A stretch of DNA of 64,000 nt from Pseudomonas graminis. Lineage in GTDB: Bacteria; Pseudomonadota; Gammaproteobacteria; Pseudomonadales; Pseudomonadaceae. Below the pieces are notes generated by a model that was given only the letters and a program-made list of their open reading frames with translations, was not told where the DNA came from and ran no database searches. Position 1 is the stretch's first letter. The number at the start of each line of letters is the position of its first letter. The DNA is taken from assembly GCF_001705435.1 (NCBI RefSeq), contig NZ_MDEN01000062.1, positions 186,001 to 250,000 on the forward strand, in the 5' to 3' direction. Both the position numbers and the translations under genes were made by a program. Shown in pieces: positions 54,625-61,937 of the stretch.

Positions 54625-55106
54625 CAGTTGAGGTTCTGTACTGTGTATTCCTGGGTATTGACCTGCAACACCGCGTCAAATGAAACCTGACGGGAGATGT
54701 CTTGTAGGCGCAGTACGGCGTCCACGCGAAAGGTCAGCATGCGTTGGCCGGTTTGTTGTGCGAGCAGTTGTACCTTGACGCTGCGAAAGCGCCGGTCGCC
54801 GTCGGAAATCGCCTTCTCCAGCTGCTGCTGAATCAGGTAACGGTCCTGGGGGTCGAGCACGCTTTTGCTGGTGAAATCGGGCATGCCGTAATCGAGGATC
54901 GTGCCGGGCAGTTGCGGGAAACCGGCGAGCTCGCCAGCCACCAGGGACTGGCGGGTGTTCACCAGGATTTCCAGGTCACGCACGATGCTGGCCTTGTAAT
55001 CGGCCAGCGAACACAAGCGTTGCGCCGAGGCTTCAACGGACTGGTGCGGACGGTCGTCCAGCAACCGGTCCAGCAGTGACGGCAACAACTTGTGTTGGCT
55101 ACTCAT
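54624..55106 (-). CDS. tssE: T6SS baseplate protein TssE (gp25-like)
   Basis: 160 residues; ATG with GGGAGG just upstream. The gp25-like core is recognisable: VRDLEILVNTRQSL, LPGTILDYGMPDF, VLDPQDRYLIQQQLEKAI and VKVQLLAQQTGQRMLTFRVDAVL. TssE is the phage T4 gp25 counterpart and nucleates sheath assembly on the baseplate. It follows tssC by 27 bases. Confidence 0.95.
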   Translation of the reverse strand: MSSQHKLLPSLLDRLLDDRPHQSVEASAQRLCSLADYKASIVRDLEILVNTRQSLVAGELAGFPQLPGTILDYGMPDFTSKSVLDPQDRYLIQQQLEKAISDGDRRFRSVKVQLLAQQTGQRMLTFRVDAVLRLQDISRQVSFDAVLQVNTQEYTVQNLN

Positions 55107-55133
55107 GTTGCCTCCCTGGCAGACCCGGACCGG

Positions 55134-56636
55134 TTAACCGCGTGTGGATTGCGGCAGTTCTGCGACCAGTCGCAGCGACGCCGTCAGTTCATCCAGTTGG
55201 TAGTGCGGACGCAGGTACGTCACGGCTTTGTACACGCCCGGCTTGCCCGGCACTTCGAAGACTTCGGCGCGGGCTTCACGCAGCGGGAACTTGGCCTTGG
55301 CTTCCTGGCTGGCGGTGTCGTCGAGCAGCACGTAGCTGGACAGCCACTTGTTGAGGAACATCTCGACGTCTTTACGTGAAGCAAAGCTGCCGACCTTGTC
55401 GCGCATGATCGCTTTCATGTAGTGAGCGATGCGCGAGGTGGCGAAGATGTACTGCAACTGCGCCGAAAGACGGGCGTTGGCGTTGGCAATGTCGGTGTTG
55501 TACTGCTTCTGTTTCTGGGTCGACTGGGTGCCGAAGAACGCCGCGTAGTCGGTGCCCTTGCAGTGCACCAGCGGGATGAAACCGAGGTCGGAGAGTTCTT
55601 TCTCGCGGCGGTCGGTGATCGCGATTTCAGTCGGGCACTTGAGGGCGATTTCGCCGTCATCTGTCTTGAATGTGTGGGTCGGCAGACCTTCCACCAGACC
55701 GCCGCCTTCAACACCACGAATCGCCACGCACCAGCCGTAGCGGGAGAACGCGTCAGTCACGCGGGTGCCGAGTGCGTAGGCAGCGTTCATCCACAGGTAT
55801 TTGTTGTGGTCGCGGCCATCGACGCTTTCGACGAAGTTGAATTCTTCGACCGGCGTGGTATCCGGGCCATACGGCAGCCGACCCAGCACGTGGGGCAGGG
55901 TCAGGCCGACGTAGCGGGAGTCTTCGGAGTTACGGAAGGACTTCCACTTGGCGTATTCGACGGTGTCGAAGATCTTCGCCAGGTCGCGCGGGCCGGACAT
56001 GTCGGTGAACGAGTCCCAGCCGAACAGCTCGGGGGACGCGGCCGAAATGAACGGCGCGTGGGCAGCGGCGGCGACGTGGGAGATCTCTTCGAGCAGGTAC
56101 ATGTCTTCCGGGTTACGGTTGAACTCGTAATCACCCAGCAGCATGCCGAACGGAGCGCCACCGAAGGTGCCGTACTCTTCTTCGTAGATCTTCTTGAACA
56201 GCGCGCTCTGGTCGAATTCCGACGAGGCCTTGAGGTCACGGACCAGGTCTTTCTTCGAGGCGTTGAGCAGGTGAATCTTCAGCGTGGTGCTGGTCTCGGT
56301 CTGGTCGACCTGGTATTTCAGGCCACGCCAGGAAGCTTCCAATTGCTGAAATTCGCGAGCGTGCATGATCTCGTTCATCTGCTCGGAGAGCATTGAATCG
56401 ATCTCGGCGATGCGCGCATCGAGCACGGCGATCAGGTCCTTGCTCGGCGTCATTTCGCCTTCCAGCACCTGACCCACCAGCTCGCCGATCAGATCACGGG
56501 TGCGGGTGCGTTCGGTTTCGGAGCGGGCGACACGGCTTTCGGAGATGATGCTGTCGAGCAGCGAGGACTGCGGGGCGAAGTTTTCCACTTCAACCAGATC
56601 AGTGTCCTGCTGGGCCACGGTTTGTTTGTCGTTCAT
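55134..56636 (-). CDS. tssC: T6SS sheath protein TssC (large subunit)
   Basis: 500 residues. Typical blocks: ESRVARSETERTRTRDLIG, MLSEQMNEIMHAREFQQLEASWRGLKYQ, EEYGTFGGAPFGMLLGDYEF and VRGVEGGGLVEGLPTH-like text near 310. The N-terminal acidic helix fits the ClpV-binding role. Together with TssB it builds the contractile sheath. It starts 14 bases after tssB. Confidence 0.97.
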   Translation of the reverse strand: MNDKQTVAQQDTDLVEVENFAPQSSLLDSIISESRVARSETERTRTRDLIGELVGQVLEGEMTPSKDLIAVLDARIAEIDSMLSEQMNEIMHAREFQQLEASWRGLKYQVDQTETSTTLKIHLLNASKKDLVRDLKASSEFDQSALFKKIYEEEYGTFGGAPFGMLLGDYEFNRNPEDMYLLEEISHVAAAAHAPFISAASPELFGWDSFTDMSGPRDLAKIFDTVEYAKWKSFRNSEDSRYVGLTLPHVLGRLPYGPDTTPVEEFNFVESVDGRDHNKYLWMNAAYALGTRVTDAFSRYGWCVAIRGVEGGGLVEGLPTHTFKTDDGEIALKCPTEIAITDRREKELSDLGFIPLVHCKGTDYAAFFGTQSTQKQKQYNTDIANANARLSAQLQYIFATSRIAHYMKAIMRDKVGSFASRKDVEMFLNKWLSSYVLLDDTASQEAKAKFPLREARAEVFEVPGKPGVYKAVTYLRPHYQLDELTASLRLVAELPQSTRG

Positions 56637-56650
56637 GGTCGTGCTCCTGC

Positions 56651-57184
56651 TTACTCTTTGGCGTCGGTGGCGGGAACGGCGGCTTCACGACCGAATTCCT
56701 TGCCCAGCGTTTTCAGCTTCTCGGTGTTCTGCAACACGTCCATCAACAGCTCTTCCAGCTTGTCGTTGCCGCCCATCTTGTTGCGCAGGTCGGCGAGCTT
56801 GTTGCGCACTTCCAGCAGCTTGCGCAGCGGCTCGACTTGCTTGACGACGTTCTGCGGCTCGAAGTCTTCGAGGGCGTTGAAGTTGAGCTCGACGCCCAGC
56901 TGCGTGCCGTTCTTGGCCAGCGTGTTGTCGACGCGATAGGCCAGGCGCGGCTTGATGCCTTTGAGCACGCCGTTGAAGTTGTCGCGGTCAATGAAGATGA
57001 ATTTGCGATCCTTGAGCTTGGGCAGTGGCTCAAGGGGGTTGCCGGAAAAATCGCCCAGCACGCCGACGACAAAGGGCAGCTCTTTCTTTTCCTGAGCATC
57101 GCCGATGTCGACGTCGTAGGTGATGTGGACCCGAGGGGCGCGAACGCGGTCGAGTTTGTGCTGGGTACTTTCCTTCTTCGCCAT
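56651..57184 (-). CDS. tssB: T6SS sheath protein TssB (small subunit)
   Basis: 177 residues from the ATG at 57184 (MAKKESTQHKLDRVRAPRVH), with GGAG upstream; the frame opens earlier but the usual start is here. Motifs: VHITYDVDIGDAQEKKELPFVVGVLGDFSG and FIFIDRDNFNGVLKGIKPRL. It is the partner of TssC in the sheath. A 69-base gap separates it from the first gene of the locus. Confidence 0.97.
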   Translation of the reverse strand: MAKKESTQHKLDRVRAPRVHITYDVDIGDAQEKKELPFVVGVLGDFSGNPLEPLPKLKDRKFIFIDRDNFNGVLKGIKPRLAYRVDNTLAKNGTQLGVELNFNALEDFEPQNVVKQVEPLRKLLEVRNKLADLRNKMGGNDKLEELLMDVLQNTEKLKTLGKEFGREAAVPATDAKE

Positions 57185-57253
57185 CGTGTTCTCCTGTGCG
57201 AGCAACTCGCTGCAAGTCATTTTGCGTGTCGGCTCGACGTTGAGCCGAGTGCT

Positions 57254-58003
57254 TTACAGTCCTTCGATCGTCATCAGCAGGCGCTGACGAATCTCATCTT
57301 TCATGTCCATGATGCTGTCCTGGCCCACCAGTTCTTCAAAACTGGCGTTGCCGGCAATCTGCGTGCTGCTGCGAATGACCGAGTCGTCCGGCAGCGTCGA
57401 GCGCACCGGTGAGCTGATCACGCAAAACGGCAGGTCGCCAAAATCTTTCAGTCGTTCAAAGCTCACTGGAAAACGCAGGCCGTCAAACAAACGCCCCAGG
57501 CCCGGTGATTTGCTCACGCAGTAAAACAGCACCAGGTAGTGCACGACGAAGCGATATAGCTCGGCGCTGCTGCGATTAGGGTCTTTGATGACGCTGCGAA
57601 AGCGTGCCAGATCAAAGGAGTTGAAGCCGATCACCCAGCGGGTCGGGCTGGTGATGCGGATGGTCTGACCGCTGTCGGCCAGGACCTTGTCGTATTCCAG
57701 CGGAAACAGCTCGGGCGTGGTGCTGATCAGGTTCAGCGGCACTTCCATCTCATTGACCAACTGGAACGGAGACGCCGAACCAATCCTGTCGTACAGCTCT
57801 TTGAGTTCCTTGAAGTGATGCTGCGTCTCCCGGCCGCTACTGCGCTGGGCACCCTGCAGGTACTCACCGAACAGATTCTGAGGGCGAATCAACAGCGCCA
57901 GCGTGGCCAGGTAATCGGACGCCTGTGCTTTGAGCACGTCGGAAATAGCCCGGGTCTGGCTGCGCAGCTTTATGAGTGCTTCTACGTCAAACGTTTGAGT
58001 CAT
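57254..58003 (-). CDS. Unrecognised conserved-looking protein at the head of the T6SS operon
   Basis: 249 residues, soluble, no signal peptide or membrane helix. It is helical at the N-terminus (VEALIKLRSQTRAISDVLKAQ) and beta-rich later (TIRITSPTRWVIGFNSFDLARF; LPFCVISSPVRSTLPDDSV). It does not match TssA-M, TagF, TagJ, Fha or an effector family I know. It is the first gene of the leftward operon, just before tssB, so it may be a system-specific assembly or regulatory factor. The ATG at 58003 is the first in frame. Confidence 0.8.
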   Translation of the reverse strand: MTQTFDVEALIKLRSQTRAISDVLKAQASDYLATLALLIRPQNLFGEYLQGAQRSSGRETQHHFKELKELYDRIGSASPFQLVNEMEVPLNLISTTPELFPLEYDKVLADSGQTIRITSPTRWVIGFNSFDLARFRSVIKDPNRSSAELYRFVVHYLVLFYCVSKSPGLGRLFDGLRFPVSFERLKDFGDLPFCVISSPVRSTLPDDSVIRSSTQIAGNASFEELVGQDSIMDMKDEIRQRLLMTIEGL

Positions 58004-58209
58004 GGGTACATCGTCCCTGAACCTTTCTCAACAATGCGGCGAATGCGACGAGACAGCGTGAAGAGATACGCGTTGCCCGGCTGGCACACCTTCTCGAGAA
58101 GCAGTCCGGATGAACGTCATCCCGAAAACTCGCTGCGAAGATTAGGCGCGTGAAACGTGGCCGAACACCGATAGCTAGTAGCCAGCAGTGTCAGCTCAGG
58201 CAGTTAATT

Positions 58210-58407
58210 GTGTGGGAAAGTTCCTACAGACGCGAAGTTTTTCTCAGATTTGATACAGGCCGCAATGATGCTTTATGGCCACTACGGGCGCTGCGGTGGG
58301 CTTGGAAATGGCTCCAGGCCTTATGGTTAAAGGGCTGCAGGGATTTATTGGATCCCTTTGGCGCGTGTAAAGAAAAGGGCGGAAAGGTGAACCGGTTCAC
58401 CTACTGA
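58210..58407 (+). CDS. Possible short Trp/Arg-rich peptide or dual-function sRNA
   Basis: From a GTG near 58210 the frame gives a ~65-residue basic peptide with an unusual helix (ALWPLRALRWAWKWLQALWL, then KGCRDLLDPFG). No ATG and no convincing ribosome site are in frame. The composition looks too non-random for noise and reminds me of small conserved peptides carried on Pseudomonas sRNAs, such as the one on PhrS, but I cannot confirm that. It ends at the palindrome 58385-58402. Confidence 0.3.
   Translation: MWESSYRREVFLRFDTGRNDALWPLRALRWAWKWLQALWLKGCRDLLDPFGACKEKGGKVNRFTY
58385..58402. promoter_or_regulatory. Perfect 18-bp palindrome
   Basis: AGGTGAACCGGTTCACCT reads the same on both strands. 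It is ~380 bases upstream of the T6SS operon and ~250 bases upstream of the rightward hypothetical gene. It fits a dimeric repressor operator, or could be the foot of a small transcript. No T-run. Confidence 0.45.
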
Positions 58408-58647
58408 TCTGAACTAAGCGGGCAACTAAGGAAAACCGATGCAAAAGAGCTTTGCTGGAGCGGTGACGAATCTGTGGTTTTTTGTGCGGCGTCTGGATTT
58501 TCTCGGGCGCGGGGTGGTGTAGTTTGCCGGGGCGTGGCTTGGGTCGATGGCTTGGGTTGAGCGTCGTTGTTGTGGAAGGGATGTATCAAGGGAGCGGGTG
58601 ATGGGAGTGCGAGGTTGGTTGAGGGCAGTGCTGGGGCGCGAGGGCGG

Positions 58648-59184
58648 GTGGAGAAGAGCGTGCCGAGTTCGAATTCGGCGTCAGCTTCTGTCGGCGGCGA
58701 GGAGCGGGGGCAGGAGGAGCCGTCGTCGCGGGTGCAGCAACTTCTCAGCGGGTTGCCGGTTTGTCAGGCGCCTGGTGCGTTCGCGACGCCGCCGCCCGTT
58801 TGTCCTTCGGTCTGGGAAAGAGATAAGGCATTACTCGCCCGGTATCACGCCTATGTAGACGACGCCGAGAAGATTGGCTGGCGAGCGCTGCCAGACGCTT
58901 CTCGGGAAGAGGGACGTCAGCTTGCAGCGCAATGGCGGTCCAGGGCGATCGACCTTTCCAACGCCAAAGCCACCGAGCAATGTGACGGAATTTACTGGTA
59001 CTTCCAGAGCGCAGCCATCGCTTCACTGTTCGCGGACGGATCGGAATCGGAAGCTTTTGCCCGCTACAGGAGGGACGCGGAATCGTATCGGGGATGGAGC
59101 AGGGTCGGGGGTCAGGTGCAACTGTTTGATGAGTATGTGACCGTGATTGCGTCTGGCGCACAGCTGAGGCAGGGCGCTGAGTGA
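58648..59184 (+). CDS. Hypothetical protein, uncertain 5' end
   Basis: From the GTG at 58648 the product is 178 residues; an in-frame TTG at 58567 would give 205. The N-terminal third is Ser/Gly/Pro-rich and probably disordered; the C-terminal ~110 residues (WERDKALLARYHAYVDDAEKIGW..., GIYWYFQSAAIASLFADGSESEAFARYRRDAESY) look like a folded helical domain. Another frame offers a good ATG with a GGGAGCGGG site at 58601 (MGVRGWLRAVLGREGG), which would join after a frameshift near 58645. No family recognised. It is close to the T6SS and immunity genes. Confidence 0.55.
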   Translation: MEKSVPSSNSASASVGGEERGQEEPSSRVQQLLSGLPVCQAPGAFATPPPVCPSVWERDKALLARYHAYVDDAEKIGWRALPDASREEGRQLAAQWRSRAIDLSNAKATEQCDGIYWYFQSAAIASLFADGSESEAFARYRRDAESYRGWSRVGGQVQLFDEYVTVIASGAQLRQGAE

Positions 59185-59209
59185 AGGGCTGACTGGTTGA
59201 CTGTTTCCC

Positions 59210-59240
59210 GCGGGAGTGAGCTTGCTCACGAAGACGGCAT
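59210..59240. repeat. Single REP element
   Basis: GCGGGAGTGAGCTTGCTCAC followed by GAAGACGGCAT matches the elements at 28129 and 28265, including the flank AAGACGGCAT shared with the copy at 28265. It lies between the convergent hypothetical and HD genes. Confidence 0.85.
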
Positions 59241-59800
59241 CAGATGTGTTTGCGCGGCTCATCAACGTACAAGGATTTGTAGCGCGCCATGGCGTCCGTC
59301 AGCCGGCGATTCAGGTAATCATTGGTATGCCCAACCGCTGCCAGGATCTGCGCAGATTCCTCGTGATAGGACGCGCGCTTTTCCAGCGACCACGTCGAGG
59401 GCGCGGATTGAAGATTGGTGATCCGGTCGCACAACTTGATCGCTGCCGCTTCCCGGGAATGCGCGGCGATTGCCTGGAAATAGCGCTCGTCCGAGAAGGG
59501 CACGATCAGGTTCTTGCTCAGGCAGGCGACGGTCGATGCGACAGCGGCGCCGAACACTTCAGCCAGTGCCTCCTCCGAGGTAGAGGTGTCCTCGATCACG
59601 TCGTGCAGCAGCGCGGCGGGCATCGCAATGGAGAGATCACCGATGTCACTTTCCCGGTCCGCAAAAATCAGTTCGTTCGCGACCATGGCGACGTGGGTGG
59701 AGTAGGGGAGGTCGGAACCCTTCATCATTTGCCCGACGTGGGCGTGGGAGGCGAACAGCCAGGCTTTGTTGTAGAGATGCTGCAGATCGGTGGACGTCAA
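59240..59800 (-). CDS. RelA/SpoT-type HD domain hydrolase (small alarmone hydrolase-like)
   Basis: 186 residues, TTG start at 59800 preceded by AGGAG inside the end of the upstream gene. The whole length is an HD hydrolase of the RSH/MESH1 type: AHVGQ...PYSTHVAMVANEL (H36), AALLHDVIEDT (H66-D67, E70-D71) and the later metal/substrate motif KLCDRITNLQ. There is no synthetase, TGS or ACT domain. It should remove pyrophosphate from (p)ppGpp or (p)ppApp-like nucleotides. Gene contact with the Tsi6-like gene (0-base gap) suggests an immunity or detoxification role. Confidence 0.85.
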   Translation of the reverse strand: MTSTDLQHLYNKAWLFASHAHVGQMMKGSDLPYSTHVAMVANELIFADRESDIGDLSIAMPAALLHDVIEDTSTSEEALAEVFGAAVASTVACLSKNLIVPFSDERYFQAIAAHSREAAAIKLCDRITNLQSAPSTWSLEKRASYHEESAQILAAVGHTNDYLNRRLTDAMARYKSLYVDEPRKHI

Positions 59801-60145
59801 TCAATTCACTCCTGAGATGGGGGGAGATGGGCGGTGAAGGCTTTCCAGGGGCTGGCCGTCGGGGAGCTTGATTTTTAAACCGCGACCGATCTGGATGCCG
59901 ATGTAGTAAGCGATGCCGAGTGCATGGGCAAGCTCAGGATCCGTCTCCTCGAACTCCTTCCCGGCCCACGCGCCAATGGTCAATTTGTGCAGGCGGCTCT
60001 TATCTTTTTCGGTGCCCAACAAAATGTTTCTGATGAAGTCGAGTTGGATCAGCGAGCTTGCGTAAAGGGGAAACGCTGGACACGATGCCTCCCTCAGGCG
60101 GGTGATCGCAATGGCTTCGTCGATGTAGTCGATGGCTTTTTTCAA
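59801..60145 (-). CDS. Tsi6-like T6SS immunity protein
   Basis: 114 residues from a TTG at 60145 (AGGGAAACG upstream); a longer TTG start at 60247 would overlap the upstream gene by 70 bases. The core AIDYIDEAIAI...LIQLDFIRNILLGTEKDKSRLHKLTIG...KEFEETDPELAHALGIAYYIGI follows P. aeruginosa Tsi6 almost segment by segment as I recall it. Tsi6 neutralises the NAD(P)+-degrading effector Tse6. No Tse6-like toxin is visible here, so the gene appears to be an orphan immunity gene. Confidence 0.78.
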   Translation of the reverse strand: MKKAIDYIDEAIAITRLREASCPAFPLYASSLIQLDFIRNILLGTEKDKSRLHKLTIGAWAGKEFEETDPELAHALGIAYYIGIQIGRGLKIKLPDGQPLESLHRPSPPISGVN

Positions 60146-60177
60146 TGGGTCGTTTCCCTGAGTTGCGGCCGCGTTTG

Positions 60178-60441
60178 CTAGATCGCGCTGCCTCGGTTCG
60201 AGCCTGGCTTTTGCATCAGCAACTCGTCCATCTCTCGCCGACGGCAACGGTTGACGAACTCAAGCGCTGAGGCGAGATCGTGGTGGAAGCGTTCGAACAT
60301 GTGCGCGTCAATTGCGTAATATTCTTCGTAGTCCGCTAAGCCGCTGCTTACGGGGAATGATACGTAGAACTGGCCTGAGGTTTCCTCGATGCCTAGTGAG
60401 AATCTCTCTTCTCGGTTTACGTAAGTGTCGCTGAATGTCAT
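60178..60441 (-). CDS. Small conserved-looking protein, possible immunity factor
   Basis: 87 residues, acidic middle and basic C-terminus: MTFSDTYVNREERFSLGIEE, FYVSFPVSSGLADYEEYYAID, FVNRCRRREMDELLM. Compact beta-then-alpha layout without membrane helix. I cannot name the family. It is the first gene of the leftward group with the Tsi6-like gene (32 bases) and the HD hydrolase, so I expect co-transcription and a related protective role. Confidence 0.7.
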   Translation of the reverse strand: MTFSDTYVNREERFSLGIEETSGQFYVSFPVSSGLADYEEYYAIDAHMFERFHHDLASALEFVNRCRRREMDELLMQKPGSNRGSAI

Positions 60442-60465
60442 CGTTCGTAGGGCTCCAGTTTGCTT

Positions 60466-60482
60466 GCTAAAGCAGCTTTAGC
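60466..60482. promoter_or_regulatory. Short inverted repeat upstream of the immunity group
   Basis: GCTAAAG-CAG-CTTTAGC, a 7-bp stem with a 3-base loop, sits 25 bases before the ATG of the 87-residue gene. It may be an operator or a leader hairpin. The rest of 60442-60640 shows no gene. Confidence 0.35.
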
Positions 60483-60640
60483 GCTGCCTCATTTTGCAAT
60501 ATCTCGTAAAGCTCGCTGCGCAAAGCTTTACACAGGTCGGTTGTCGTTGAGCAAGGCGGTGCGAATGAGGTCGAGTTTTTGTCTGGTCAACCGTCAGTGA
60601 TCGACGATGAATGTATGTGCTTATGGGCTAGGGAACGGTA

Positions 60641-61429
60641 ATGATTGATGAGCATAATCTCAAGAAGGTCAGTTGGACATTGCTAACATTCCTTTTATCC
60701 ATGATGGCCCTAGGTCCATCAAATCTTGAATATTTCTGGCATCTGTATCTCGTGGTGGCGCTGCTGGCGATTCTGTGGACTCTCTACCTGGTTTATTTTT
60801 GTGAAAGATTTACCGCTTACATGATTTCGCTGGTCGTGGCGTTTTTAGGCGCGTTTTGTTTACCAGTCTGCTCGGTCGCGTATCTCGCTGCAGGAAGCAT
60901 CTGGGGCAAAGAGGGGCTTGTGCCCTTATTGCTAGGGTGCGCCCCGGTTGGTATCACGCTGCTGATCTACTATGTACTGGCCAAAGGCAGACCATCCTTT
61001 CATCCGTTCGAATATAACGGGCTAAAAGTCCAGCCGAGGTATCAGGATAGGCAGCGAGCAACTGCCTCGTATAATCCCGTGTTAGTTGCCGCAGCTACAA
61101 CCTTGGCGGCAAGTATCACTATAAATTCACTCGGCCATTTAACTGCTGCAATGGTCGCTATGGTTGGATTGCAGGCGTTTTGCATCGCCGCGTTGTTTCA
61201 CGCTCGGCACATCATCAGGGGGCTACGTGCGCTCCGCCTTCAAGAACAATCAATGCCTACGCCCTACACGTTCATGCAAATTGACCAAATCCGCGAAGCG
61301 CGGAGGCGTTGGTATTTGAGCAGATGGTTCTCACGTCGATCGCGTCTTGGAGGGCGTCGCAGGATGACTGATTGCTCAATGATTCGTCTCAACTTGGTTT
61401 GGTGGGTATCTCGCGTCGCTGATTTGTGA
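60641..61429 (+). CDS. Six-helix membrane protein, paralogue 1 of 3 (possible immunity protein)
   Basis: 262 residues with about six predicted helices: four in 1-112, then a cytoplasmic or periplasmic loop (GRPSFHPFEYNGLKVQPRY), two more helices (~145-190), and a basic tail with MPTPYTFMQIDQIREARRRW. The same loop and tail occur in the next two genes. Relative to them it carries ~25 extra C-terminal residues (RLGGRRRMTDCSMIRLNLVW...), which suggests the original stop was lost by rearrangement near 61345. No family recognised; lower GC than the T6SS genes. Confidence 0.75.
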   Translation: MIDEHNLKKVSWTLLTFLLSMMALGPSNLEYFWHLYLVVALLAILWTLYLVYFCERFTAYMISLVVAFLGAFCLPVCSVAYLAAGSIWGKEGLVPLLLGCAPVGITLLIYYVLAKGRPSFHPFEYNGLKVQPRYQDRQRATASYNPVLVAAATTLAASITINSLGHLTAAMVAMVGLQAFCIAALFHARHIIRGLRALRLQEQSMPTPYTFMQIDQIREARRRWYLSRWFSRRSRLGGRRRMTDCSMIRLNLVWWVSRVADL

Positions 61430-61937
61430 ACGGTTATGGCGACGGAAACGGCGCGTGTGGGTTGACGTCATCCGATAGCCCGGCGGGATGGAACCGGAAG
61501 GCAGTTGCAGGGCAGAAGCCAGTGCCCATTCGCCGATGGGTGCGCGTCTAACACATTTCGACAATCCAGAGACCGTTTGGCTGCGCAGTCTTCCTGCAAC
61601 GAGGCGGACTGCTGGAACTCCCAAGCACGATACTCAACGCTGCGCAAAATCGACTCACCGGGTTGACAGGGAGATGCTCAAAAGTGTCTCCTTTCTCGCG
61701 GTGACGCCTGTAACGATTCTGAGACTGTGACCTCCTTCGCAGTTTATGCGCTGCGAAGATATGAGAGGTCCGACTTCCTGAATACTTTTCGCAGCCGGTT
61801 GCAAGGCTTGGAATTCAACTACGGGGACAGTTGCCGCCGATTGCAATTTTTTGTTCGAAAAGCTATCGCTCGCTACAAGCGTTGATAGAGCGACCGGGAA
61901 TTCATCATTAATGTGCGGATTGGAGTTATCTGGTTCA
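61430..61937. other. 508-base gap between membrane paralogues 1 and 2
   Basis: No open frame with coding character on the plus strand. On the minus strand, frames exist at 61376-61624 and 61655-61975, but both run into or over neighbouring genes and lack a ribosome site. The stretch is probably decayed accessory DNA. GGAG at 61922 may serve the next gene. Confidence 0.4.

Larger units (their letters stand above)
58004..58647. other. Upstream region of the T6SS operon
   Basis: It separates the leftward T6SS operon from rightward and leftward accessory genes. 58004-58150 should contain the T6SS promoter, but no clear sigma70 or RpoN site is seen on the minus strand. 58206-58410 holds a Trp/Arg-rich open frame and a perfect palindrome (listed separately). 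The stretch 58410-58560 is G/T-rich on the plus strand and has no supportable gene. Confidence 0.4.

Noticed and set aside
58080..58096. RpoN-like TGGCAC motif
   Set aside because: The -12 element does not match (spacing ends in CG, not GC) and it lies on the plus strand while the T6SS operon is on the minus strand.
58401..58589. 62-codon minus-strand frame, Pro/Gln/Ser-rich
   Set aside because: Low complexity, no ribosome site, and position inside an otherwise non-coding G/T-rich stretch.
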